A stretch of 64,000 nt of DNA from Bacteroidota bacterium (GTDB taxonomy: Bacteria > Bacteroidota > Rhodothermia > Rhodothermales > UBA10348). The position numbers were made by a program, and so were the translations under genes. Positions 14,348 to 22,757 of the stretch are shown piece after piece. The notes under the pieces were generated by a model that did no database searches, was not told the DNA's origin, and worked only from the letters and a program-made list of their open reading frames with translations. The stretch is taken from contig JADFHF010000002.1 of assembly GCA_022567305.1 (NCBI GenBank), positions 39,762 through 103,761 on the forward strand. Direction: 5' to 3'. Within the stretch, counting starts at the first letter, position 1. Every line of letters starts with the position of its first letter.

Positions 14348-16762
14348 TTAATCATGTCTCAGCGCTTGCACCGGATTGGATCTGGCCGCGCCAATGGTCT
14401 GGTAGCCGATGGTTAGAAAGGCTACAACCAAGCCAGCTACGAGAGCAAGTGGAAAGTCGAGAAGCCGAATATCTGTACGGAAGACGAAATTCTGAAGCCA
14501 GTTGCTCATCACGATGTAAGCGATTGGCCAGGAAATGATGTTCGCCAACAGTATCCATTTGCCAAAGTCTCTGAAGAGCATCAGTACAATCCCGGTCGCA
14601 GAAGCGCCTAAAGATTTGCGAATTCCGATCTCCTTCGTCCTCTGTGTGGTTACAAATGCGGCCAGCCCGAACAAGCCCAGGCACGCAATCAGTACGGCGA
14701 TACCAGCGAATACAGTCAGAGTCTGACCAACACTTTTCTCAGACAAATAGCGTTCTTCGAACACGGTGTCGAAGAATTCATATTCAAACGCCTGGCCATT
14801 GGAGATTTCATTCCACTCCTTTTCTATCGATTGGATCACGCCCGAAAAATCGTCAGATGCCACCCGGACAGACAGATTTCTTCCGCGTCCGTTCTCACCG
14901 TAATACATGAATCCGAAGGGTCTGATCTCATTTTGAAGAGATTCAACATGAAAATCCTTAACGACTCCGATCACGGTCAGCTCCTGATCCGAAAAGAGCG
15001 AAGTGAGATTTTTCCCGACTGGATCCGACAATCCCAGCAATGACACCGCTGTTTCGTTGAGAACAATGCCGTGTTCATCACCTGGGCGGTCGCGCGAGAA
15101 ATACCGTCCGTCGGTTAATTCAAGCTGATACGTCTCAGCGAAACCTTCGTCCGTTCGGTTCAGAAAAATGAGCTTATTCTCCGATTCGGGTTGATCAGAG
15201 ACGCGAAACAGATTGTCGTTCCTGATCTCACCAAATAGGCTTTGGCTATTGGCTACGGACAAAACGGACGCCTGATTCAGTACGATCTGCTTGAATGCAT
15301 CGAGTCTATCGCCGAGGTCGTCTACTTTCTCAACCACAATGACCTGATCTCCAGAGAAGCCCAGATCCGTGTTCTGGATAAAATTCAGCTGCCCGTAGAC
15401 CACCAGTGATGCGAGAACCAAGACCGCAGAAATGGAATACTGAAACACGATCAATCCATTTCTGAGTGCAGATCGAGACTTTCCTGCAGGTCCACTCCCT
15501 TTCAGTACGGCGGCCGGAAGGAACGAGGAAAGAACGAAGGCCGGGTAACTACCCGCGATCAGACCAATAATCAGTGCCAGACCCATGGCCGCCGGTATCA
15601 CAAACGGTGAACCGAAGATGGGTAGCTGGAGATCTTTTCCGGTGAACGTGTTAAAGGGTGACAAAGCCAGTTGGACGACCAGCAACGAAATTCCCATCGA
15701 GATCAAACTCAACACCACACTGTCGGAAAGGAATTGCGCGATCAACTGGCCGCGGGTAGACCCAACGGCTTTCCGAATTCCCACCTCTTTGGCCTTTTGA
15801 GAGGATATAGCGGTAGAAAGATTGACGTAGTTGACGCACGCGATGAGAAGAATGGCAATGGCGATACCGGAGAACAGGTAGACGTAGAGAATATTTCCGT
15901 TGGGCTCGAATTCTGCACGAAGGTTTGATTTGAGGTGAATGTCCGTGAGAGGATGGACCAGATATTCGAATTCTGCCCCGCTCGCGTACATCTCTTCGAC
16001 ACTAACATTGAAAAGCTCGCTGATCTCCGGATTTACATACGTCACTACGAGGGATTTCAGCTTTTCCTGAAAAACATCGGCGTGTGTACCCGGGTCCAGG
16101 ACGAAATATGTGTTGAAATTATTTTGAGTGGCCCACGAAGTATTTCTACTTCGATCCCTCGCCGACATAGCTGCCAGAAAATCGTAGTGAAAATGAGAGT
16201 TCCTAGGTGCGTCTTCGATTACACCTGTGATGGTATAGTCCTGTCGGCCGTCCATATTCACCATTTTGCCCATCGGATTATCTCCTCCGAAATACTTTCT
16301 GGCCATGGACTCGGTGAAAACCACTGAATACGGTGCAACAAGAGCGGTCTTTGGATCACCCGCAAGGAAAGGCATCGTGAATACGTCAAAAACCGTCGAA
16401 TCGGCCCAGTAAAATCGTTCTTCACTAAATGCTTTGTCGTCGTAGCGCAAAACTGGAAAGCCGCCTCTGGACAGTCGGGTCGACGCCGATACTTCCGGAA
16501 AATGCTCCACGAGCCCCGCAGCAACCGGTGCAGCTACGGTAGCGAAGTTGGATTCTGTCCCATCCAGAAAGATGTGCAATCCCACGCGGTGGATCTCGTC
16601 GGCTTTCTCGTGGTGTCGATCATAGCTGAGTTCATCCTGTACGTACAGTCCGATCAGAATGAAGCAGGTGAGTCCGAGGACCAGTCCGCCGACATTAAGA
16701 AGGGCGAATCCGCTTCTTGCTGCTAGATTTCGAATAGACGTTCGAAGTACTTGTTTGAGCAT
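14348..16762 (-). CDS. MacB/FtsX-type ABC transporter permease
   Basis: An 804-residue permease. One transmembrane helix near the N-terminus (residues 19-41, in the usual LRNLAARSGFALLNV context) is followed by a periplasmic MacB-core domain (about 45-280). Then come three FtsX helices around 290-400, a second periplasmic domain (about 450-670) and a final set of three helices (about 685-795). This duplicated layout, without an ATPase in the same protein, is common in Rhodothermia-like genomes. A partner ATPase is not in the neighbourhood. Such proteins usually transmit ATP-driven movements to periplasmic partners, for example lipoprotein release or efflux. Confidence 0.88.
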   Translation of the reverse strand: MLKQVLRTSIRNLAARSGFALLNVGGLVLGLTCFILIGLYVQDELSYDRHHEKADEIHRVGLHIFLDGTESNFATVAAPVAAGLVEHFPEVSASTRLSRGGFPVLRYDDKAFSEERFYWADSTVFDVFTMPFLAGDPKTALVAPYSVVFTESMARKYFGGDNPMGKMVNMDGRQDYTITGVIEDAPRNSHFHYDFLAAMSARDRSRNTSWATQNNFNTYFVLDPGTHADVFQEKLKSLVVTYVNPEISELFNVSVEEMYASGAEFEYLVHPLTDIHLKSNLRAEFEPNGNILYVYLFSGIAIAILLIACVNYVNLSTAISSQKAKEVGIRKAVGSTRGQLIAQFLSDSVVLSLISMGISLLVVQLALSPFNTFTGKDLQLPIFGSPFVIPAAMGLALIIGLIAGSYPAFVLSSFLPAAVLKGSGPAGKSRSALRNGLIVFQYSISAVLVLASLVVYGQLNFIQNTDLGFSGDQVIVVEKVDDLGDRLDAFKQIVLNQASVLSVANSQSLFGEIRNDNLFRVSDQPESENKLIFLNRTDEGFAETYQLELTDGRYFSRDRPGDEHGIVLNETAVSLLGLSDPVGKNLTSLFSDQELTVIGVVKDFHVESLQNEIRPFGFMYYGENGRGRNLSVRVASDDFSGVIQSIEKEWNEISNGQAFEYEFFDTVFEERYLSEKSVGQTLTVFAGIAVLIACLGLFGLAAFVTTQRTKEIGIRKSLGASATGIVLMLFRDFGKWILLANIISWPIAYIVMSNWLQNFVFRTDIRLLDFPLALVAGLVVAFLTIGYQTIGAARSNPVQALRHD

Positions 16763-16923
16763 CGAGATCGTGTTGCAGAGATTGGATGAGTGATTCCCGT
16801 CGGGGCGTACACGTGTCTTAGCCGGAAATGGTTACAATGGGATGGTCGCGATTGCCGATCTCGAAGACTGCACCCTAACTTCACCCGTGTCTAACCCCTT
16901 GGTTCTCAACGCATGAAAGCACG

Positions 16924-17727
16924 ATGCCATTGACATCTCTAGGTTTTTCGCGCTCATATTCGAATTTCTGCGGGCCGACAGGTGGATGGACTCTCATGGT
17001 ATTGGCCGCCTTCGCCTTCAGCCCCTTGAACGCCTTCGGCCAGACGGAGGGTGACTATCTGTACAACATCACGATGCTCCGTGCGGCACCAGGACACTTC
17101 ACGGAGCTCGTTTCTGCACTCGAAGAGAGCTTTGTGCTTCATGAAGAAGCGGGTGACCAGGCACCTTTCTGGATCCGGCATTCACAGGGAGATCAATGGG
17201 ATTTCATGCTCATCTACCCCATGGGCGATTTCCTATCTTACTACAGCCTGGATCGGATCGGGCAGAGGACCTCGGTTTGGGAGAGCAGTCGCGGCCAGAT
17301 GCTCGTGAAGCGAATTTCGGAGTTCACGTCATACCGAGAGGAGTGGTTTTCGCGTTCATCACCCGTCGATGAACTCGCTCGTCGGTTTGAAGGGATGGGG
17401 TTCTTTCACGTCGAACTGTTTGCCGGACTTCCAGGTAAGAGAGATGAGCTCATCGAGCAGCGCCGAATGGAGAACCGATATTACGAGCACTTAAACCGGC
17501 AGCAGAATGTGCTGTTTGTCCGTGAGACCGGCTCGAATTGGGATGCCATGACAATCGGGTTTCATGAAAGTCTGCAGGCATTTGCCGCAGCGGGCAGTCT
17601 TTACTCCGAAGCAGAGCAGGATGAGGCAGCTAAAGTGGCGGGATTTGAGAGTGTCGGCGCCATCGGTCCATACCTTCGCTCGCTGCTCAGTTACCACCAC
17701 GACACATTAGGCGTACTCGCGCAATAG
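16924..17727 (+). CDS. secreted protein of unknown function
   Basis: 267 residues. A signal-like hydrophobic segment (residues 21-38, ending NAFGQ) predicts export. The rest contains two comparable halves: YLYNITMLRAAPGHFTELVS and HVELFAGLPGKRDELIEQRR, each followed by a WD motif (QWDFMLIYPMGD, NWDAMTIGFHES). This repeated beta-alpha-beta pattern suggests two ferredoxin-like, dimeric alpha/beta-barrel-type domains, as in NIPSNAP-like proteins. I do not recognise a catalytic residue set. The gene stands alone, divergent from the permease gene. Confidence 0.7.
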   Translation: MPLTSLGFSRSYSNFCGPTGGWTLMVLAAFAFSPLNAFGQTEGDYLYNITMLRAAPGHFTELVSALEESFVLHEEAGDQAPFWIRHSQGDQWDFMLIYPMGDFLSYYSLDRIGQRTSVWESSRGQMLVKRISEFTSYREEWFSRSSPVDELARRFEGMGFFHVELFAGLPGKRDELIEQRRMENRYYEHLNRQQNVLFVRETGSNWDAMTIGFHESLQAFAAAGSLYSEAEQDEAAKVAGFESVGAIGPYLRSLLSYHHDTLGVLAQ

Positions 17728-17786
17728 TACCCTTCATTATCCGAAAAATATTATCCGCCCGTACAATTGCCGGGGATTCATGCTTC

Positions 17787-17816
17787 TTGTACATGCCGGA
17801 TATTGTGTGTTATATA
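17787..17816 (+). promoter_or_regulatory. possible sigma-70-type promoter of the kinase gene
   Basis: TTGTAC at 17787-17792 and TATATA at 17811-17816 are separated by 18 bases and lie about 65 bases before the kinase start. The -35 matches TTGACA at four positions. Confidence 0.3.
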
Positions 17817-17880
17817 GGCCACCCGGACGCCTAAATCTTTCTCGTTTTCGCCCGGGGCGTACGTCAAGCCAGATCCGATT

Positions 17881-20379
17881 ATGATTGGCACCACGATTGA
17901 GCACTACGAAATTCTAGACCAGCTCGGAAAAGGCGGGATGGGCGTCGTCTATAAAGCCCGTGACACAAAACTTGATCGGATTGTCGCACTGAAATTTCTG
18001 CTGCCCGAGTTTAGCCGGGACGAACGGGCCACGCGACGTTTCATGCAGGAGGCTCGCGCCGCCTCGGCTTTGGACCACGCCAACATTGCCACGGTTTTCG
18101 ATATCCGAGAATCCTCAGACGGCAATCTCTTTATCGTAATGGGTTACTACGAAGGCCGCTCGCTAGGAGACCGCTTGGGAGATGACGACCCTTCAGAACA
18201 ACTGGATCTCGACTTTCTGCGGGATATCGCCACGCAAACGGCCAGCGGATTGGCCGCTGCTCACCAAAAGGGCATCGTACACCGGGACATCAAGCCCGAC
18301 AACATTATGGTGACCCATTCCGGAAACGTGAAAATTCTCGACTTCGGCATTGCCCGAATGGGCGACATGCAGGTGACGCAAACCGTGTCGACAGTTGGAA
18401 CCCCGGCGTACATGGCTCCAGAACAACTTACCGGTGAAGACCTCGATGTTCGTGTGGATGTCTGGGCTTTCGGAGTGCTCCTCTATAAAATGCTCACGGG
18501 TAAACATCCGTTTGCGGGCGCGTACGCCCAGGCGCTCATGTACGCCATCTTGAACACGGACCCCGAGCCGGTTCAGAATCTTCGTCCTGATTGCCCAGAG
18601 GACTTGGTGCAGATCGTAAATCGGTGTCTTGTAAAAAAGCCGGGGCAACGCTTCGCTAGCGCTGAGGAAATCTACCAACAGCTCAAGGGAACGACCGATA
18701 CCCTACCTGTTGCACCTGCTCCTGTTGGTGACGCTGAATCCTCAGGTCGTAAATCAGTTGCGGTATTCGACTTCCAGAATCTGTCCAAAAACGAAGAGAT
18801 GGAGTGGATTGCCAGTGGTATCGCCGAGACGATGACGGTAGACCTCAGGAAATTGGGCGCTATTACCGTCGTAAGCCGCGAAAAAGTCCTGTCACAGGTA
18901 GGGAGCCGTGAAGAAAAGACAGATCTGATTGCTTGTGGACGCTCTCTCGGAGTCGATTGGATCGTCTGGGGTGCGTTTCAGAGCATGGGATCGATGCTGC
19001 GTGTTACAGCCCACGTAACGGACGTCTCATCGGGCTCGATCAAGGAATCGACCCGAGCGGATGGTAAGCTGGAAGATATTTTCAGTCTTCAGGATAAAAT
19101 CGTTTCGGAGTTGGCGCGCGTCATGGATCTGGAACTGTCCGAGACGGCAAGACTCCGAGTTGCTCTACCCGAAACGGATAAAGTGGACGCGTACGAGCTC
19201 TACATCAAAGGGAGACTTCTCTTCCACCGATTCGAAAAAGAAAGCTTTGCAAAAGCCCTCGTTCTCTTTGAACAGGCCATCGAACTGGATCCGCATTACG
19301 CCTTGGCCTACTCCGGACTTGGCAGTATCTACACATTTCGGTACATCGCAACAACGGACAGGGCCGACTTGGCGAAGGCCAAGGAGTACCTGGACAGGGC
19401 AGTTTCAATTGATCCACATATCAGTGAGCCGTATGTCTGGCTTTCATATATCGCTGCGCGAAAAAGTGATGCAGACGGATCCCTGACGGCAGCCGGAAAG
19501 GCTACCGAGTTGGATCCCGATAATTATATGGGGCATTATTTTTCGGGTGTGGCGTATGCGATAAAAGCCAGCCAGGCTGAGTCTGGAAAATTTCTAAAAG
19601 ATGCACAGATGGCGCTTCGCGAATCACTCCGTCTCGAACCCGATCAGGGCAGTACGCACATGGTTACAAGTGTTATCTATATCGTACTGGGTCGGCATGA
19701 CCTGGCCGAATCCCTCTTGGGCGCGGCGGAGAAACTCGAGTTTTCTACTCTCACAGCAACGAACACGCTGGTGGGAAGCTGGAGCCTGCAGGCTCACTCA
19801 ATGATGCGCAGTGGAGAGATGGAGAAAGCGGAATCGCTCTTTTACAAATCGCTCGAAAACCTGAAGAACTCTGATCATGTCTACGCGGCATCCTTCACCG
19901 TTTGGACGTATGCGCTTTTGGGAAATCTTTTCATCCAGAACAGTCGAATCGACGAGGCCATTTCAGCCTTTCGCACCGCTCTTTCGCTGATCGAGAAAGA
20001 CTCCAAGATGACAGGGGCCGGGCATCTGGCAGTTCGTGTTACTTTTCAATTGGCGGTTGCGACCCGCCTGGTCGGACTGAAGAAAGAAGGAATCGCACTC
20101 TTGCAGCGTGCACTGAAACTACTTGAGAACCCGGGCGAGGGCGATTTCTTCTGGGCTTGGGATGTATTCAATATCGAGTTACTCTATGAGGCAGCCGCTG
20201 CGCACGCCGTGTTCAAAAAGGCAGATGCGGCCTTGGAGTTCCTGAATCGCGCAGCCAATGCTGGTTGGTCGGATGTGGCGTATTTGGATCGAGACGTTCG
20301 TTTCGATCCGATAAGAAACGATCAACGGCTCGGCGAACTCATCGAAAAGATGGCGAACACGGACCTGGTGCCCACATGA
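17881..20379 (+). CDS. Ser/Thr protein kinase with TolB-like and TPR regions
   Basis: An 832-residue cytosolic kinase. The Hanks-type domain is complete: glycine loop GKGGMG (16-21), K38 in VALKFL, HRD at 134-136 (IVHRDIKPDN), DFG at 154-156 and an activation segment with GTPAYMAPEQL. Residues about 293-425 form a TolB/FlgO-like alpha/beta domain (KSVAVFDFQNLSKN...GVDWIVWGAF) of the sort often attached to these kinases. From about 440 on there are at least six TPR-like repeats (ALAYSGLGSIYTFR, SEPYVWLSYIAARK and so on). No membrane helix is visible. It probably phosphorylates a partner held by the TPR region. No cognate phosphatase is nearby. Confidence 0.92.
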   Translation: MIGTTIEHYEILDQLGKGGMGVVYKARDTKLDRIVALKFLLPEFSRDERATRRFMQEARAASALDHANIATVFDIRESSDGNLFIVMGYYEGRSLGDRLGDDDPSEQLDLDFLRDIATQTASGLAAAHQKGIVHRDIKPDNIMVTHSGNVKILDFGIARMGDMQVTQTVSTVGTPAYMAPEQLTGEDLDVRVDVWAFGVLLYKMLTGKHPFAGAYAQALMYAILNTDPEPVQNLRPDCPEDLVQIVNRCLVKKPGQRFASAEEIYQQLKGTTDTLPVAPAPVGDAESSGRKSVAVFDFQNLSKNEEMEWIASGIAETMTVDLRKLGAITVVSREKVLSQVGSREEKTDLIACGRSLGVDWIVWGAFQSMGSMLRVTAHVTDVSSGSIKESTRADGKLEDIFSLQDKIVSELARVMDLELSETARLRVALPETDKVDAYELYIKGRLLFHRFEKESFAKALVLFEQAIELDPHYALAYSGLGSIYTFRYIATTDRADLAKAKEYLDRAVSIDPHISEPYVWLSYIAARKSDADGSLTAAGKATELDPDNYMGHYFSGVAYAIKASQAESGKFLKDAQMALRESLRLEPDQGSTHMVTSVIYIVLGRHDLAESLLGAAEKLEFSTLTATNTLVGSWSLQAHSMMRSGEMEKAESLFYKSLENLKNSDHVYAASFTVWTYALLGNLFIQNSRIDEAISAFRTALSLIEKDSKMTGAGHLAVRVTFQLAVATRLVGLKKEGIALLQRALKLLENPGEGDFFWAWDVFNIELLYEAAAAHAVFKKADAALEFLNRAANAGWSDVAYLDRDVRFDPIRNDQRLGELIEKMANTDLVPT

Positions 20380-20426
20380 CGAATTCAATTGTGTGACGGC
20401 GAAGGGAATGCACGGTTAGAAACAGC

Positions 20427-22757
20427 CTAATGTACCAACACCATCGTCCCGGTCCTGGATGCACGGTCCACTTCGATTCTGTAATAATATACACCTGACG
20501 GCAGGTCGTGTCCGTGGACGGTAACCGAGTATTCTCCTGCTTCTTGTTGCGCATCAACAAGCGTCATGATCTCGCGGCCAAGCGCATCAAATACAAGCAG
20601 CCGAACATGCACTGACTGGGGAACGCGATACTGGATGGTCGTCTCGTCAGAAAACGGATCGGGGAAATTATGATTGATTGCGAGATCAAATGACGGATCC
20701 GGTTGATGTTCGACCTCCGGTATGAGAGCTGAAAAACCGTCAAAACCTTCCGAAAAAATGCTCTGAACTCCTTGCACGGCCCTTTTCAACGCAGTGACGG
20801 AGTCAAGATGATCTTTTCCTTTAGCCCAGATAATAGCCACGGTGAAATCAGTGTCGTCGCCGGGCCCTATCGAAAAAGGTCCGCTTGATACGAGAAATCT
20901 CCGATCGCCAGGACTGTTAGCTGTTCCTAGCCCGTCCCGATTATTTTCTGACCAAAACTGCCTGGAAACCGGATCACCAGAATATGTGAACCGCTCCGGT
21001 ATCTCCGAAAATCGCCAGCCAAAGGCCCCCAGAGTTCTTGGCTCCCCATTCAGCCATCTGGCTTGCATGTGGTGATAGTAATCTGGACCATGTTGTGGAT
21101 CACCCCACATATCGCCATCACCGGTGTGGGTAATGAACGACGTCATGCCAAGGCGTTCTTCTGTTTCGTCCACTTCACCGTCTCCATCGTTATCCCTGCC
21201 GTCCTTGTCAGCCCTGGGTCCTGAAGCGAAGAAAACGCCTAAAGCAGGTGGAGGTGTACCATAACCAGAAACGCCTCCATCAACGTTGTCAGCGTTGTAT
21301 ACAAATCCGAGTCCGATTATCGGGTCTGATCCGATGTAGTCGTCGTCAAAACTACCCAGATCCACATCTACCCAGAACCCGATATAAACCTGTTCAAGTG
21401 CAGAGTCGTTTCGATTGAATACTCGATACTTATAAAACGTTGAGTTGTTGACTGCTGCAATTCCACTAGCAACCGCAAACGCCTGCCCATGGACCTCAAC
21501 ACCCATCGGAAGTGAGTGCGTCGATTCATGTTCGTTTCCTCTGTCGTTCATGATCCACCATACGTCCTGGGTGCCATATAATTGTGGTCGTTCTCCAGCG
21601 GCAAGATTGATAACCCGTTCAGCTCTTTCGGAAAGCGGTAGACTCATCAGGTCTAAACGCTGGCCTTCAGAATCGAGAGTGGGTGCTCCCAAGCCGGTCG
21701 GCCAATCGCGTAAATCCGCTATCGCGATCCCGGTTGTTTCGTACAACTCCAGATCTTCCAGACTGAGACTATAAATGCGATCGTAATCAGAACAAGGCTC
21801 GGGACTCCGACCCGCCTCGTCAATCGGACCCGCCCAGAATTCCCATCGCGAATACCTCGCCGCGGCAGCTCTAAGTTCGCCATTCTTCAGTCCGGCGATC
21901 CAGAACGCGGCTGAGAAAATGGCATGCGAATCTGTATTCTTCGGAACGTTATAAACGTGAGGCTCTCCCCGATAAAACAAACCACCTGTATTTAAAATGC
22001 GCGCTCGAACGTTGTTCGTGTTGAGCTCCGCTTCGGCCAAAGCCGCCTGGCATGTCCCGGTGTGCTCAACTCCAAAGACGGGAGCCGTGCATCCGGTAGT
22101 CCCGATGACATTAATCCCGGCAATCCAAGATAGGAAGGTGGCATCAAGAGGCACACAGAGATCGGTGCCAGCAAATCCAAGCGTGCCCAGGTTTTCAAGT
22201 TTTGGCAAGTCTAGTGGGAGTGTACCCGTCAGTTCTTCATTTCCGCTTAGCTGAAGGAATCCGATTGAGCGAAGAAAAATGAAAGTGGAGGGTAATTTGC
22301 CGCTCAGACGATTATCCGCGAGGTTTATGTGTGTCAGTCGCCGCAGATAGCCCAGTGTTGGTGGAATTTTTCCTGAGAAATCGTTGTCATGAAGGTGGAG
22401 AACTCGAAGGCCCCAATAATTGAGGAGCGTCGGAATCTCACCCGACAGATTATTGTTGTCCAGCGATAGTCTTTCTAATTTTTCAAGACCCGCTTCGATG
22501 AACGGGAGTTGTCCTGACAGGTTATTATTCGACAACGATAGGAGTTCGATTCGATCTCGACGATCCACCCTAACTCCATACCAGGTTTCCACAGGACCAG
22601 TCAACCAGTTGTTGTTATGCATCCAGTTCGGACCGTCTGTGGCGTCGTAAATAGCAACGAGGGCCAGCGAGTCTTTAACGGATCCCTGCGGACAAGAGTC
22701 GCGAGGAATGGAAACGAAGAGCAGGATGGGTAATATGGCCTTGAAACTGAGCTTCAT
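20427..22757 (-). CDS. LRR-containing surface protein with T9SS sorting domain
   Basis: 776 residues. After a signal peptide (1-23) come five to six plant-type leucine-rich repeats (residues about 60-205; LSLSNNNLSGQLP, LSLDNNNLSGEIP, LHLHDNDFSGKIP, INLADNRLSGKLP). Residues about 230-690 are a module shared with the neighbouring 994-residue protein. The end is a type A T9SS sorting domain (NHNFPDPFSDETTIQYRVPQ ... SGVYYYRIEVD), predicting export through the outer membrane and surface attachment. Its ATG overlaps the upstream gene's stop by four bases. The module has an Asp-rich loop DKDGRDNDGDGEVDE that looks calcium-binding. Confidence 0.88.
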   Translation of the reverse strand: MKLSFKAILPILLFVSIPRDSCPQGSVKDSLALVAIYDATDGPNWMHNNNWLTGPVETWYGVRVDRRDRIELLSLSNNNLSGQLPFIEAGLEKLERLSLDNNNLSGEIPTLLNYWGLRVLHLHDNDFSGKIPPTLGYLRRLTHINLADNRLSGKLPSTFIFLRSIGFLQLSGNEELTGTLPLDLPKLENLGTLGFAGTDLCVPLDATFLSWIAGINVIGTTGCTAPVFGVEHTGTCQAALAEAELNTNNVRARILNTGGLFYRGEPHVYNVPKNTDSHAIFSAAFWIAGLKNGELRAAAARYSRWEFWAGPIDEAGRSPEPCSDYDRIYSLSLEDLELYETTGIAIADLRDWPTGLGAPTLDSEGQRLDLMSLPLSERAERVINLAAGERPQLYGTQDVWWIMNDRGNEHESTHSLPMGVEVHGQAFAVASGIAAVNNSTFYKYRVFNRNDSALEQVYIGFWVDVDLGSFDDDYIGSDPIIGLGFVYNADNVDGGVSGYGTPPPALGVFFASGPRADKDGRDNDGDGEVDETEERLGMTSFITHTGDGDMWGDPQHGPDYYHHMQARWLNGEPRTLGAFGWRFSEIPERFTYSGDPVSRQFWSENNRDGLGTANSPGDRRFLVSSGPFSIGPGDDTDFTVAIIWAKGKDHLDSVTALKRAVQGVQSIFSEGFDGFSALIPEVEHQPDPSFDLAINHNFPDPFSDETTIQYRVPQSVHVRLLVFDALGREIMTLVDAQQEAGEYSVTVHGHDLPSGVYYYRIEVDRASRTGTMVLVH

